DNA from: Corynebacterium frankenforstense DSM 45800
Lineage (GTDB): Bacteria > Actinomycetota > Actinomycetes > Mycobacteriales > Mycobacteriaceae
Reading direction: 5' to 3'
Assembly (NCBI RefSeq): GCF_001941485.1
Contig: NZ_CP009247.1
Location: forward strand, 1,240,001 to 1,304,000
DNA length: 64,000 nt
A program made the position numbers and the translations under genes. Below are positions 10,218 to 22,884 of the stretch, piece by piece. The first letter of the stretch is position 1, and every line of letters begins with the position of its first letter. The notes beneath the pieces are model-generated. The model did not search any database and was not told the origin of the DNA. It saw nothing but the letters and a program-made list of their open reading frames with translations.

Positions 10218-10548
10218 TGTTCAATTCCTCTCGGTGATGCTCGGTGTGCGGGTGCCGGCTGCCGGGGCGCCGCGACCGCCCCGGCGGCACCGCGCCGTGC
10301 TGCCCGGGAAGTTCCGGGTTCGCAAGCAATCGTACCCGTGCGACGGCACCTGGTGGCGTGGCCGCGCGGACGGGCACGATAGAGTGTTGTCCCGTACGCG
10401 ACGCCGCCCCCGTGCCGTGCCCCGCCCGAACGGGGGCGGTGGCCGGGCGGCGGGAACTTCCGCGCGGTCGGTTTCGACCACTGCCACGTGCCCCCGCCCC
10501 TGTCTGCGGGGAGCCCACCGCGAGGACTGTGAGCTGGAGGACTTCTAC
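10218..10548. promoter_or_regulatory. Divergent tkt/ctaB control region (331 bp)
   Basis: No gene is seen here. On the minus strand TACGAT (10329-10334) is a candidate -10 for tkt, giving a leader of roughly 100 nt. That leader contains a 9-bp inverted repeat (10261-10269 with 10277-10285). On the plus strand TAGAGT (10380-10385) is a candidate -10 for ctaB, followed by a 10-bp inverted repeat (10404-10413 with 10430-10439) in its leader. The -35 boxes are weak. Both leaders could therefore fold, but no known riboswitch is recognised. Confidence 0.5.
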
Positions 10549-11481
10549 TTGGACACGATCAAGGCCTACTTCGCGCTGACGAAGCCGAGGGTGATCGAGC
10601 TGCTGCTCGTGGCCGCGATCCCGGCGATGCTGCAGGCCGAGCGCGGGGAGAACAACATCGTGCTCATCCTGCTGACCGTCGTCGGCGGGTGGATGGGCGC
10701 CGCCGCGGCCAACACCTTCAACATGGTCGCGGACTCGGACATCGACCGGAAGATGGGCCGCACGCGCGCCCGCCCGCTGGTGCGCAACACCGTCAGCGAC
10801 CGCAACGCCGCCATCTTCGCCTGGGCGCTGATGATCATCAGCTTCTTCTGGCTGTGGCTGCTCTGCGGCTCGCTGCTGGCGGGTGTGTTCATCCTGCTGA
10901 CGGTGTTCTTCTACATCTTCGTCTACACGAAGTTCCTCAAGCGGCGCACCCACATGAACATCGTCTGGGGCGGCGCGGCCGGCTGCATGCCGGTCGTCGT
11001 CGGCTGGGCGGTCATCGTCGCCAACGCCGCCGACCCGTCGCCGGCGAAGTGGTGGCAGGCCATCGTCATGTGGCTGATCATCTTCTTCTGGACGCCGCCG
11101 CACACCTGGTCGCTGGCCATGAAGTACCGCGAGGACTACAAGCGCGCCCAGGTGCCCATGCTCCCGGTCGTGCGCGAGCCCGTCGAGGTCACCCGCCAGA
11201 TCCTCTGGTACTCCTGGGCGACCGTGATCGTCTCGCTGCTGCTGGTGCCGGCCGCCTCGTGGATCTACGCCGTGGTCGCCGTCGCCTCCGGCGCGACCTT
11301 CCTGATCATGGCCACCAACCTGCACAACGGCGTGCGCCGCGGCGCGAAGGTGCACCCGCTCAAGCTCTTCATCCTGTCGAACAACTACCTGGCGGTGCTC
11401 TTCGTCGGCCTGTCCGTCGACGCCGTCATCGGCTGGGAGACCCTCGGCGTGCTCGCCGGTTGGTCGCCCGCCTGGTTCTAG
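10549..11481 (+). CDS. ctaB: Protohaem IX farnesyltransferase (haem O synthase)
   Basis: Integral membrane prenyltransferase that adds a farnesyl group to haem B, giving haem O for the terminal oxidases. The chosen TTG at 10549 has GGAGG 8 nt upstream and gives the expected N-terminus [20 protein letters not shown] (310 residues). The first Asp-rich UbiA motif is [15 protein letters not shown]; the second region contains [16 protein letters not shown]. About nine hydrophobic helices are visible. It diverges from tkt and is followed by a terminator. CtaA, which uses its product, is encoded nearby at 12759-13721. Confidence 0.95.
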   Translation: MDTIKAYFALTKPRVIELLLVAAIPAMLQAERGENNIVLILLTVVGGWMGAAAANTFNMVADSDIDRKMGRTRARPLVRNTVSDRNAAIFAWALMIISFFWLWLLCGSLLAGVFILLTVFFYIFVYTKFLKRRTHMNIVWGGAAGCMPVVVGWAVIVANAADPSPAKWWQAIVMWLIIFFWTPPHTWSLAMKYREDYKRAQVPMLPVVREPVEVTRQILWYSWATVIVSLLLVPAASWIYAVVAVASGATFLIMATNLHNGVRRGAKVHPLKLFILSNNYLAVLFVGLSVDAVIGWETLGVLAGWSPAWF

Positions 11482-11500
11482 GTTCCAGGCCCCGCACGCG

Positions 11501-11542
11501 AAGGCCCCCGCACCCGGACGATGTCCCGGATGCGGGGGCCTT
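11501..11542 (+). terminator. Terminator after ctaB
   Basis: AAGGCCCCCGCA pairs with TGCGGGGGCCTT, with CCGG/CCGG continuing inside, 20 bp after the ctaB stop. The hairpin is strong but has no T-run. Confidence 0.75.
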
Positions 11543-11552
11543 GAAGCGTCGA

Positions 11553-11595
11553 CCGCGTCAATTGCCGACGTCCCGTCGGTCGCCGTCGCGGCGAC
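11553..11595 (+). repeat. Dispersed repeat copy A
   Basis: The core tcaattgccgacgtcccg is identical to that at 35191-35208, and both are followed by CGGTCGC. It lies between the convergent ctaB and qor genes. The tail GGTCGCC-gtcgc-GGCGACC forms a hairpin, and CCGAC-gtccc-GTCGG forms another. No coding potential is seen in the 11543-11667 gap. Confidence 0.7.
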
Positions 11596-11667
11596 CCGCA
11601 CGGCCGCTGTCACGGCCGCCCCTGCGGCCACGGACGGCCGGGGGCGCGCGGTGCGCGCCCGCGGTGG

Positions 11668-12639
11668 TCACTCGCTCTCGGTGACCTCGAGCACGAGCGA
11701 GCCCGTGGTCCGCCGCTCCTGCAGGTCCCGGTGGGCCCGCGCGGCGTCGGCGAGCGGGTACACCCCGCCCACGCGCACGTTCAGGGTGCCGTCGACGATC
11801 GCCTGCGTGATCGCCTGGGCGCGCATGCGGAACTCGTCGGCGTCGGCGGTGTAGGCGCCGAGCGAGGGGCGGGTCAGGAAGATGGAGCCGTGGGTGTTGA
11901 GCAGCTGCGGGTCGAAGGGCTCGACGGGCCCGGAGGCCGCGCCGAAGAGGCAGACGGTCCCGCGCGGGCGCACGGCCTCGAGCGACTCGCCGAAGGTGTC
12001 GCGGCCCACGCCGTCGTAGACGACGTCCACGCCGCGCCCGCCGTTGCGCCGGCGCACGGTCTCGGCGAGGTTCTCGGAGTAGGTGAACACCTCGGTGGCC
12101 CCGGCCTCGTAGGCCAGCTCCTCCTTCTCCTTCGTGGAGACCACGGAGAAGACGCGCACGCCGCGGTGGGCGGCCAGCTGGGTGGCCAGCAGCCCCACGC
12201 CGCCGGCGCCGGCGGTGATCAGGCAGGAGTCGCCGGCGGCCAGCGGGTAGACGCCGTTGACCAGGTAGTGGGCGGTCATGCCCTGCAGCAGCATGGTCGC
12301 GGCCACGTGCTGCGGGATGTCCTGCGGCACGGCGACCAGCCGGTCGGCGTCGACGACGACCTTCTCCGCGTAGGAGCCGGGCGCCGAGCACCAGGCGACG
12401 ACGGTGCCCGGGGCGATCTGGCCGGCCGGGTCCTCGACGACCCGCCCGGTGCCCTCGGAACCGGGCACGAAGGGCGGGGCGGAGTGGTAGAGCCCCTCGC
12501 GGTAGTAGGTGTCGATGTAGTTGATCCCGGCGACGTCGACGGCGACGAGGACCTGTCCCGGCCCGGGGACGGGGTCGGGGACGTCGGTGTACTCCATCAC
12601 CTCGGGACCGCCGTGGCGGGTGACCTGGATTGCCTTCAT
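11668..12639 (-). CDS. qor: NADPH:quinone reductase, Qor family
   Basis: Zinc-free medium-chain dehydrogenase expected to reduce quinones with NADPH. I place the start at ATG 12639 (MKAIQVTRHGGPEVMEY), because TACCGT lies exactly 7 nt upstream as a leaderless -10; a GTG at 12648 is the alternative. That gives 323 residues, the family length. Motifs are VAGINYIDTYYREG, FVPGSEGTGRV and the Rossmann AGAGGVGLLATQLAAH. The structural-zinc cysteine cluster of alcohol dehydrogenases is absent. It lies between ctaA and ctaB as in C. glutamicum, suggesting a link to respiration, though the substrate is not proven. Confidence 0.9.
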   Translation of the reverse strand: MKAIQVTRHGGPEVMEYTDVPDPVPGPGQVLVAVDVAGINYIDTYYREGLYHSAPPFVPGSEGTGRVVEDPAGQIAPGTVVAWCSAPGSYAEKVVVDADRLVAVPQDIPQHVAATMLLQGMTAHYLVNGVYPLAAGDSCLITAGAGGVGLLATQLAAHRGVRVFSVVSTKEKEELAYEAGATEVFTYSENLAETVRRRNGGRGVDVVYDGVGRDTFGESLEAVRPRGTVCLFGAASGPVEPFDPQLLNTHGSIFLTRPSLGAYTADADEFRMRAQAITQAIVDGTLNVRVGGVYPLADAARAHRDLQERRTTGSLVLEVTESE

Positions 12640-12707
12640 GGTCCCCACGGTAGCGCGATCACAGACCCGGGCGACGAAAGACGCCGGGGGCGGGTGCCCT
12701 CGGCGTC

Positions 12708-12733
12708 GGTCGTCGTCCGCGGTCGTCGTCCGC
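12708..12733. repeat. 13-bp tandem repeat downstream of ctaA
   Basis: Two exact adjacent copies of ggtcgtcgtccgc lie in the ctaA-qor gap, 26 bp beyond the ctaA stop. No gene or other signal is seen in this gap. Confidence 0.85.
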
Positions 12734-12758
12734 GGCGATGCGGAGAGATGACCCGGCG

Positions 12759-13721
12759 TCAGCGCCCCAGGTCCTCGGCGGGCACGCGGGCGGAGTCGCG
12801 GAAGCGGACGACGCCGTGCGCCCAGAGGAAGGCGGTGAAGGCCGTGACCACGGAGCTCATGCCGATGTGGATCGGCACGGTCCAGCGGGGCACGCCCATG
12901 CGGTACTGGGCGATGCCGATCGCGGCCTGCACGACGATGCAGCCGACGAGCACCCAGCCGGTGCGGATCGCCGGGCGGTCGGCGCGCGAGCGGTAGAGCA
13001 GCCAGACGGTGATCAGGGTGAACGCGAGGTAGGCGTACATGGTCCAGGCGTGGATGTGGGCCATCAGGTCGATGTCGACGTCGAGGCGCCCGTCCATGCC
13101 GGCGTCGGCGTCACCGGAGTGCACGCCCGCGCCGGTGACCATGGTGCCGGTGGTCAGCACGACGGCCAGGGCGCAGGCGGCGATGAGCGCGCAGACCCGC
13201 GCGGCGGGGGAGAAGGTGCGCTGGCGCACGCCGTCGTCCGGCTCGGCGAGGCGGGTGTAGAGCACGGCGGCGACCCACACGAGGATCATCGAGGGCAGGA
13301 AGTGCAGGGCGACGGCCCACCACTTCAGGTCCAGCCACACGGAGATGCCGCCGATGACGGCCTGCACGAAGATGCCGGCCAGCGAGATGATCGCCAGGGT
13401 GACCAGGCCGTTGCGGCGGCGGGCGCGGATGACGGCGACGAGCACCGCGACGGCCACGGCCAGGAGCACGAAGGTCAGCAGCCGGTTGCCGAACTCGATG
13501 GCCTGGTGGACGGCCGGGGCGGCGCCGGCGACGGGCACCAGCGAGCCCTCGTGGCAGTTCGGCCAGGTCTCACAGCCGAGGCCGGAGCCGGTCACGCGCA
13601 CGGTCGCGCCGGTGACGGTGATGCCGCCCTGGGCGATCAGCAGGATCATGGCCAGGACGCGCTGGGTGCGCAGGCTCGGCCCACGGCGGGTCTTGGTCGG
13701 GGTTTGGGTCGCGGTAGTCAC
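12759..13721 (-). CDS. ctaA: Haem A synthase
   Basis: Membrane monooxygenase that oxidises the methyl group of haem O to a formyl group, producing haem A for the aa3-type oxidase. The 320-residue protein has about eight hydrophobic helices. The conserved GCETWPNCHEGSLVP segment near residue 50 contains the paired cysteines of CtaA proteins, and histidines lie in membrane segments (HQAIEFGNRLLTF, LHFLPSM). The GTG start at 13721 has the leaderless -10 TATGCT 8 nt upstream. CtaB makes its substrate. Confidence 0.95.
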   Translation of the reverse strand: MTTATQTPTKTRRGPSLRTQRVLAMILLIAQGGITVTGATVRVTGSGLGCETWPNCHEGSLVPVAGAAPAVHQAIEFGNRLLTFVLLAVAVAVLVAVIRARRRNGLVTLAIISLAGIFVQAVIGGISVWLDLKWWAVALHFLPSMILVWVAAVLYTRLAEPDDGVRQRTFSPAARVCALIAACALAVVLTTGTMVTGAGVHSGDADAGMDGRLDVDIDLMAHIHAWTMYAYLAFTLITVWLLYRSRADRPAIRTGWVLVGCIVVQAAIGIAQYRMGVPRWTVPIHIGMSSVVTAFTAFLWAHGVVRFRDSARVPAEDLGR

Positions 13722-13729
13722 AGGCCCCG

Positions 13730-13735
13730 AGCATA
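13730..13735 (-). promoter_or_regulatory. Leaderless -10 box of ctaA
   Basis: TATGCT on the minus strand sits 8 nt before the GTG start, so transcription would begin at the start codon or within a base or two of it. No Shine-Dalgarno is present. Confidence 0.6.
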
Positions 13736-13800
13736 CCTGGGCCGCCCGCGCCCGCCGAATCCGTGAACGCGCAGGCAGACCCTATAAAAAGGGGAGTGAT

Positions 13801-14603
13801 TTATCCCGCAAACCGGAACCAGCGGGTGGAGGCGGCCGACGCGGCGGCCGTCCAGGCGAGCAGGACCAGCCACTGGATCCAGGGGACCCCGCCCGAGAAC
13901 GCCACGGTCAGCCCGCTGGCCATGGCCACCGAGGGCACCACGTCCCACCAGGACGCGGCGTCGAGACCCTGGACGTAGAGCACGAAGCCGGTCACACCGA
14001 TCAGCGCGACCCAGATGAGGTTGGCCAGTCCGAGGACGAGCTCGGAGCTGAGCGTGCCGCCCATCAGCAGTCCCATGGCGGTGAAGGCCGCCGCGCCGAT
14101 GACGATGGTGACCAGGCCGAGCAGTGCGCCGGTGACGTCGGTGCGCCAGCCGAGCGCGAGCGCGATGGCGCCGAGCAGGAGCGTCTGGACGAGGGCGGTG
14201 GCCGCCACGGCGACGGCCTTGCCGGCGATGATGGTCCACGCGGGCACCCCGGAGGCGCCCGTGCGCTTCAGCGCCCCGTAGCGGCGGTCGAAGGCCAGCG
14301 AGATGGCCTGCCCGGTGAAGCCCGAGGAGGTCGCCGCGACGGCCAGCGCGACGGGGAAGAACCGGTCGAGCGGGTCTCCGTCGCCGGCCATGGGCCACTC
14401 CAGCGGCAGGAAGGCCAGGCCCAGCAGCATCGCCACGGGGATGACGAGGCTGAGCAGCTGCTGCTCGCCGTGGCGCAGGAAGAGCAGGGACTCGATGCGG
14501 CCCTGGGCCAGCACCATCTTGACGACGCCCGCGCGCCCGGGCGCGGGCGTGAACGTCCCGGCGGGCAGGTGGGCGACGTCGGTCGCACGGTTGTCGGTGG
14601 TGG

Positions 14604-14607
<4 letters not shown>
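13801..14607 (-). CDS. ABC transporter permease (ABC-2 type)
   Basis: Membrane subunit of an exporter, 268 residues, with about six hydrophobic segments and the ABC-2 layout (a hydrophilic N-terminal stretch, then helices from about residue 50). Its start overlaps the stop of the ATPase gene by 4 bp (ATGA), so the two are translationally coupled and almost certainly form one transporter. The pair sits between mptB and ctaA, as in other corynebacteria. The substrate is unknown. Drug or lipid export is possible from the family, and a role in cytochrome or haem export is only a guess from the ctaA neighbour. Confidence 0.88.
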
Positions 14608-15554
<947 letters not shown>

Positions 15555-15560
15555 GACGGC

Positions 15561-17366
15561 CTAGTCTAGGCCAACGAAGCGCGCCTTCCTCAACGCCCAC
15601 CAGCCCAGCGCGACGACCACGAGCGTGGTCACCACCGTGGCCACGTAGATGGTCAGTACCGTGCCCGGCGGCAGCGCCAGCCCGCGCGGCAGGACGAAGA
15701 AGCTGAAGGCCGCGGAGTAGAGCACGACCGCCCAGCGGAAGAAGCGGCGGTTGGCCCAGGCGGCCAGGGGGACCACGGCCCACAGCACGTACCAGGGGTG
15801 CACGACGGGGAAGAAGATGACGAGCACGAAGAAGGACACCCCGAGCCCGCCGACCGGGTGGATCGTGCCGCGGTAGGTCGCCAGCAGCATGCGCAGCGAG
15901 AAGCCGACGGAGACGAGCACACCGACGGCGCGGGTCACCGAGAGCATCGCGTCGGTGTGGTCGCCGAGGTCGAGCAGCATGCCGACGAAGCCGGCGATCA
16001 CGCCGACGTCGGTGGTGACCGACATCCAGCTGCGGATGGTCGCCGCGCCGCCCTGGCCCGTCACCCAGCCCAGGCCGATGCCCGTGATCACGGAGACCAC
16101 CGCGGCGGTGGCCACGAGGATGACCACCTGGAGCGCCGCGGCCATCGCCACGGCGAGCACCGCCGGGCGCACGCCCGGACGCGCCCGGGCGCCGGGCGCG
16201 GCGTCGTCAATCTCCCCGGAACCTGACTCGTCGGTGCTGGGGCGCCCGGCCAGGGCGCGCGCCAGGGCCATGCCGGTGAAGCCGAGGCCGAAGAAGCCGA
16301 CGACCTTGACCATGCCGCCGCACGAGATCAGCGCGCCGGAGAGCGCGAAGAGGCCCAGGCCCCGCCAGTGCTCGGCGGTGCCGGCCCGGGAGGCGACGCG
16401 GTCGACGCCGCGCAGGCCGATCTCCATGCCGACGAGGACGAAGCCGAGCATGACCGACTCGTTGTGGATGCCGCCGACCAGGTGCAGCAGGGTGAGCGGG
16501 TTGAGCAGGCCCAGCCACAGCGCGGTCGACGCGGAGATGCCGCAGCGCCGCGCCAGGCGTGTGACGGCCCAGGCGGCCGCGGCCAACGCGAGCACGCCGA
16601 GGAGCCGGTGGGCCAGCACGCCGAGGATCACCGAGTCGCCGGTCACGCGGCTGACGGCCGCGGCCAGGCCCAGGGCCACCGGACCGTAGGGGGAGGGGGA
16701 GTGCGCCCAGATGAAGGGCACGGAGCGGGCCAGATGGTGCTCGGTGCCCAGCAGGTCCACCGGACCGGCCGAGTAGGGGTCGAGGCCCATCCTCACGATC
16801 GCACCGTTGGCCAGGTAGGAGTAGATGTCCTGGGTGAACAGCGGGGCGGTGAGGATCAGCGGGGCCACCCAGGCCGCCGCGGTGCGCCAGAGCATGCCCG
16901 GGCTCACGCGCCCGTGGGCCGGGCGGCCGAAGACGCCGCCGAGGTCCGCGCCGACGTAGCGGCTCATGCACACCCAGGCCAGGACCAGCAGCGCCACGCC
17001 CAGCAGGACGATGACGGAGGAGGCCTGGAGCAGCTGGGCGAGCAGCGTGCCGCCGGGGAAGGCGCGGTAGGGGTTGTCGACGACCGGCAGGGCGCCTGCG
17101 CCGAGCGCGCCGAAGCCCATGAGCAGCGCACCCACGGTGCCGACCCAGCGCACGACGGCGAAGGAGAGCATCTCCTTCGGGCGCAGGCCGCCGAAGGTGT
17201 GCTCCGAGGCGAGGTCGGAGCCGGCCACCGCGGTGACGAGCGCGGAGGAGTGCAGGCGCGCCGAGCGGCTGCCCGCGGATCCGATCCGGGGCAGGTCATT
17301 CACGAGTGCCCGCCAGAGCACCCATCGCTCGCCTCGCACGGGGCCGATCGTAGTCGGAAGCGACAC
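15561..17366 (-). CDS. mptB: Polyprenyl-phosphate-mannose alpha-1,6-mannosyltransferase MptB
   Basis: GT-C membrane glycosyltransferase that builds the alpha-1,6-mannan core of lipomannan and lipoarabinomannan on the periplasmic side. The 601-residue protein has about 13 hydrophobic segments. A short first periplasmic loop holds the acidic/aromatic residues typical of GT-C enzymes, and further on FTQDIYSYLANGAIVRMGLD is the strongest family signature. It starts with GTG at 17366, divergent from sufR. The variable cytoplasmic segment near residues 380-395 is rich in Asp, Gly and Ala. This gene by itself indicates Corynebacteriales. Confidence 0.88.
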   Translation of the reverse strand: MSLPTTIGPVRGERWVLWRALVNDLPRIGSAGSRSARLHSSALVTAVAGSDLASEHTFGGLRPKEMLSFAVVRWVGTVGALLMGFGALGAGALPVVDNPYRAFPGGTLLAQLLQASSVIVLLGVALLVLAWVCMSRYVGADLGGVFGRPAHGRVSPGMLWRTAAAWVAPLILTAPLFTQDIYSYLANGAIVRMGLDPYSAGPVDLLGTEHHLARSVPFIWAHSPSPYGPVALGLAAAVSRVTGDSVILGVLAHRLLGVLALAAAAWAVTRLARRCGISASTALWLGLLNPLTLLHLVGGIHNESVMLGFVLVGMEIGLRGVDRVASRAGTAEHWRGLGLFALSGALISCGGMVKVVGFFGLGFTGMALARALAGRPSTDESGSGEIDDAAPGARARPGVRPAVLAVAMAAALQVVILVATAAVVSVITGIGLGWVTGQGGAATIRSWMSVTTDVGVIAGFVGMLLDLGDHTDAMLSVTRAVGVLVSVGFSLRMLLATYRGTIHPVGGLGVSFFVLVIFFPVVHPWYVLWAVVPLAAWANRRFFRWAVVLYSAAFSFFVLPRGLALPPGTVLTIYVATVVTTLVVVALGWWALRKARFVGLD

Positions 17367-17414
17367 GCGGTCCGGTAAGGAGACCCGATGTTGGCGCGGT
17401 CACGCGAAATACGT

Positions 17415-17426
17415 AACATCGGTGTT
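17415..17426. promoter_or_regulatory. Candidate SufR operator
   Basis: The palindrome AACA-TCGG-TGTT lies 32 bp before the sufR start in the mptB-sufR divergent region (92 bp). Its position fits autorepression of the suf operon by an iron-sulfur SufR protein. The assignment rests on symmetry and position only. Confidence 0.4.
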
Positions 17427-17458
17427 GTCTAAAGGCGAACGCCGTAGGGAGGTGAACG

Positions 17459-18169
17459 ATGTCCGAGGTGAAGACACCCCACGACCACGCGAAAGCGCCC
17501 GAGGGGGAGACCCGCCACCGGATCATGCGCGCACTCCTCAAGCACGCCCCGGTGACCGCGGCGGAGATGGCCGAGCATCTCGGCATGTCCGCGGCGGGGG
17601 TGCGACGCCACTTAGACATCCTCCACGAGGAGGGGCTCATCGAGGCCGTCCGACGCAATCCCCCGCGCGGTGTCACGCGCCGCCGGGGCCGGCCCGCCCG
17701 CAGCTTCCGGCTGACGGACCGCGGCCGCGAGGGCTTCGGGCACGACTACGACACGCTGACCACGCTCGCCCTCGAGGCGCTGCGCGAGGTCGGCGGGGAG
17801 GAAGCCGTGCGGGACCTGGCCCGGCGCAGGATCGAGGAGATCCTCGCCGAGATCCCGGCGGCCGACGAAGACGACCCCGAGTCCGTGGAGGAGACGGTCC
17901 GCGCCGTGGCGCGGGCCTTCGACGAGAACGGATACGCTGCAACAGTCACCGCCGCCGGCGGGGGTGTGCAGATATGCCAACACCACTGCCCGGTTTCCCA
18001 CGTGGCAGAGAAGTTCCCGGAACTGTGCGCCGCCGAGCACGAGGCGATCGCGAGACGCGCGGGGCTGCACGTGCAGCCCCTGGCCTCCATCGCCCACGGC
18101 AACGACGTGTGCACCACGAACATTCCGCTGTCCACCATCAACACTCCTGAGGAAAGGAGAGGCTCATGA
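17459..18169 (+). CDS. sufR: Iron-sulfur cluster-responsive repressor SufR
   Basis: ArsR/DeoR-like winged-helix regulator of the suf operon, 236 residues. The HTH ([20 protein letters not shown]) lies near residues 38-57. The C-terminal sensor half has Cys173, Cys177, Cys190 and Cys218. The 177/190/218 spacing matches the three-cysteine cluster ligands reported for Streptomyces SufR; His204 stands where cyanobacterial proteins have a further cysteine. The ATG has a strong Shine-Dalgarno (gggaggtg). Its stop overlaps the sufB start (ATGA), so regulator and operon are translated together. Confidence 0.93.
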   Translation: MSEVKTPHDHAKAPEGETRHRIMRALLKHAPVTAAEMAEHLGMSAAGVRRHLDILHEEGLIEAVRRNPPRGVTRRRGRPARSFRLTDRGREGFGHDYDTLTTLALEALREVGGEEAVRDLARRRIEEILAEIPAADEDDPESVEETVRAVARAFDENGYAATVTAAGGGVQICQHHCPVSHVAEKFPELCAAEHEAIARRAGLHVQPLASIAHGNDVCTTNIPLSTINTPEERRGS

Positions 18170-19614
18170 CCCAAGCGACGCAGAACCCGAACGTCGACAA
18201 GCCGCGGTCCGATGACGAGATCATCGAGGAGATGGACGTCAAGTACAGCTACGGCTGGCACGACTCCGACGCCGCCGGCGCCAGCGCGCGCCGTGGCCTC
18301 GACGAGAGCGTGGTCCGGGACATCTCCCGGATGAAGAACGAGCCCGAGTGGATGCTCGAGCAGCGCCTCAAGGCCTACCGGACGTTCGAGAAGAAGCCCA
18401 TCCCGACCTGGGGCCCCGACCTGTCGGGCATCGAGTTCGACAAGATCAAGTACTTCGTGCGTTCGACGGAGACGCAGGCGACCTCCTGGGACGACCTGCC
18501 CTCCGACATCAAGAACACCTACGACAAGCTGGGTATCCCCGAGGCCGAGAAGCAGCGCCTCGTCGCCGGCGTCGCCGCCCAGTACGAGTCCGAGGTCGTC
18601 TACCACCAGATCCGCGAGGACCTGGAGCGTCAGGGCGTCATCTTCGTCGACACCGACACCGCCGTGCGCGACTACCCGGAGCTCGTCCAGGAGTACTTCG
18701 GCACCGTCGTGCCCGCCGGCGACAACAAGTTCTCCGCGCTCAACGCCGCGGTCTGGTCCGGCGGCTCGTTCATCTACGTGCCCAAGGGCGTGCACGTCGA
18801 CATCCCGCTGCAGGCCTACTTCCGCATCAACACGGAGAACATGGGCCAGTTCGAGCGCACGCTGATCATCGTCGACGAGGACGCCTACGTCCACTACGTC
18901 GAGGGCTGCACCGCGCCGATCTACAAGTCGGACTCGCTGCACGCCGCCGTCGTCGAGATCATCGTCAAGAAGGGCGCGCGCTGCCGCTACACCACCATCC
19001 AGAACTGGTCGACCAACGTCTACAACCTGGTCACCCAGCGCGCCCGCGCCGAGGAGGGCGCGACGATGGAGTGGATCGACGGCAACATCGGCTCCAAGAC
19101 CAACATGAAGTACCCGGCCGTCTGGATGACCGGCCCCTACGCCCGCGGTGAGGTGCTCTCCGCACAGTTCTCCGGCGAGGGCCAGTTCCAGGACACCGGC
19201 GCGAAGATGGTCCACATGGCGCCGCACACCTCCTCGAACGTCGTCTCCAAGTCCGTCTCCCGCAACGGCGGGCGCTCCGCCTACCGCGGCCTGATCGAGA
19301 TCCACTCCAACGCCCACCACTCGACCGCCAACGTCGAGTGCGACGCGCTGCTGGTGGACAACATCTCGCGCACGGACACCTACCCCTACAACGACATCCG
19401 CAACGACCACGTCACCCTCGGCCACGAGGCGACCGTGTCGCAGGTCTCGGTGGACCAGCTGTTCTACCTGATGAGCCGCGGACTGTCCGAGGAGGAGGCC
19501 ATGGGCATGATCGTGCGCGGCTTCGTGGAGCCGATCGCCAAGGAGCTGCCCATGGAGTACGCACTCGAGCTCAACCGCCTGATTGAACTGCAGATGGAAG
19601 GATCGGTGGGTTAG
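18166..19614 (+). CDS. sufB: Fe-S cluster scaffold subunit SufB
   Basis: Core scaffold of the SUF system, on which clusters are assembled in a complex with SufC and SufD. The 482-residue length is standard. Seen are the [23 protein letters not shown] region near the C-terminus with the conserved histidine, [19 protein letters not shown] with the scaffold cysteine, and [21 protein letters not shown]. It starts inside the sufR stop codon and is followed directly by sufD with no gap. Confidence 0.98.
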   Translation: MTQATQNPNVDKPRSDDEIIEEMDVKYSYGWHDSDAAGASARRGLDESVVRDISRMKNEPEWMLEQRLKAYRTFEKKPIPTWGPDLSGIEFDKIKYFVRSTETQATSWDDLPSDIKNTYDKLGIPEAEKQRLVAGVAAQYESEVVYHQIREDLERQGVIFVDTDTAVRDYPELVQEYFGTVVPAGDNKFSALNAAVWSGGSFIYVPKGVHVDIPLQAYFRINTENMGQFERTLIIVDEDAYVHYVEGCTAPIYKSDSLHAAVVEIIVKKGARCRYTTIQNWSTNVYNLVTQRARAEEGATMEWIDGNIGSKTNMKYPAVWMTGPYARGEVLSAQFSGEGQFQDTGAKMVHMAPHTSSNVVSKSVSRNGGRSAYRGLIEIHSNAHHSTANVECDALLVDNISRTDTYPYNDIRNDHVTLGHEATVSQVSVDQLFYLMSRGLSEEEAMGMIVRGFVEPIAKELPMEYALELNRLIELQMEGSVG

Positions 19615-20784
19615 TTGACGGAGATCGTCAAGAACGGAACGCCGCACGACACCAAGGGCGACGTCTTCACCTCCTACAACGTCGACGACTTCGACGTTCC
19701 CGGGGGCCGGGACGAGATCTGGCGTTTCATCTCGCTGCGCGCCCTGCGCGGCCTGCACAACGGCAAGTTCCCGGAGCAGACAGCCCCGGACATCACGGTC
19801 ACCGTGGCCGACGGCCAGGAGGGTGTCGAGGTCGGTACCCTGGCCAAGGACGACGAGCGCGCGCTGCGCGCCGGCGCCCCGGCCGACCGGGTCGCCGCGC
19901 AGGCCTGGACCTCGATGGACGAGCTGACGTACGTCAACGTCGCCCGCGACACCGAGGTCGACACCCCGGTGCACATCGACGTGACCGGCCACGGCGCGGA
20001 CAAGACCGCCTTCGGCGGCATCCTCGTCGAGCTGGGCAGCCACGCCAAGGCGACCGTCGTCCTGCGCTACCAGGGCTCGGCCACCTACGCCGACAACGTC
20101 CAGTACGTCCTCGGCGACGGCGCCAAGCTGACCGTGGTCACCGACGCGGACTGGGAGGACGACACGGTCCACCTGTCCAACCACCAGGCGCTCATCGGCC
20201 GCGACGCTGACCTGCACCACAGCGTGGCCACCTTCGGCGGCCAGGTCGTGCGCGTCGTGCCCCGCGTGCGCTTCGGCGGCCAGGGCGGCAACGTCGAGAT
20301 GCTCGGCGTCTACTTCGCCGACGACGGCCAGTACTTCGAGAACCGCCTCCTGGTCGACCACTCCGAACCGAACTGCACCTCCAACGTCCTCTACAAGGGC
20401 GCGCTGCAGGGCGACACGGAGACCCGGACCGAGGCGCGCACCTGCTGGGTCGGCGACGTGCTCATCCGCGCCAAGGCCAGCAACACGGACACCTACGAGG
20501 CCAACCGCAACCTGGTGCTCAGCGAGGGCGCCCGCGCGGACGCGATCCCGAACCTGGAGATCGAGACCGGCGACATCCCCGGCGCCGGCCACGCCGCGAC
20601 CGTCGGCCGCTTCGACGACATGCACCTGTTCTACCTGATGAGCCGCGGTATCCCCGAGGCCGAGGCCCGCCGCCTCATCGTGCACGGTTTCTTCACCGAG
20701 GTCATCAACAAGATCCCGGTCGAGTCCGTCCGCGAGGAGCTGGAGAACCGCGTCGAGGACGAGCTCGAGAAGGTCGTCCTCTAG
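19615..20784 (+). CDS. sufD: Fe-S cluster assembly protein SufD
   Basis: Partner of SufB in the SufBC2D scaffold complex, 389 residues. The C-terminal motif set matches SufB/SufD: HSEPNCTSNVLYKGAL, NRNLVLSEGARADAIPNLEI and [22 protein letters not shown]. The start is a TTG that immediately abuts the sufB TAG stop (tagTTG). The in-frame upstream Shine-Dalgarno-like GGAAGGATCGG lies inside the end of sufB, so translation is probably coupled to sufB. A 78-bp gap precedes sufC. Confidence 0.96.
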   Translation: MTEIVKNGTPHDTKGDVFTSYNVDDFDVPGGRDEIWRFISLRALRGLHNGKFPEQTAPDITVTVADGQEGVEVGTLAKDDERALRAGAPADRVAAQAWTSMDELTYVNVARDTEVDTPVHIDVTGHGADKTAFGGILVELGSHAKATVVLRYQGSATYADNVQYVLGDGAKLTVVTDADWEDDTVHLSNHQALIGRDADLHHSVATFGGQVVRVVPRVRFGGQGGNVEMLGVYFADDGQYFENRLLVDHSEPNCTSNVLYKGALQGDTETRTEARTCWVGDVLIRAKASNTDTYEANRNLVLSEGARADAIPNLEIETGDIPGAGHAATVGRFDDMHLFYLMSRGIPEAEARRLIVHGFFTEVINKIPVESVREELENRVEDELEKVVL

Positions 20785-20843
20785 GGTCCCGCCCACCATT
20801 TAGGGGCCGGACCCGACCCCACTCACTGACACCGACAACTTAG

Positions 20844-22883
<2,040 letters not shown>

Positions 22884-22884
22884 C

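Noticed and set aside
7998..10382. Very long open frame on the plus strand opposite tal and tkt (also 17746-20799 minus opposite suf, and 43030-45837 plus opposite acn)
   Set aside because: These are GC-rich mirror frames of strongly identified genes; their translations are rich in Gly, Val, Ala, Asp and His without any family motif and lack start signals.
16199..16212. Further copy of the dispersed repeat inside mptB (gcgtcgtcaatc)
   Set aside because: The match is short and is explained by Asp-Asp-Ala codons; similar gcgtcgtcaa strings occur in other genes (50757, 58370) for the same reason.
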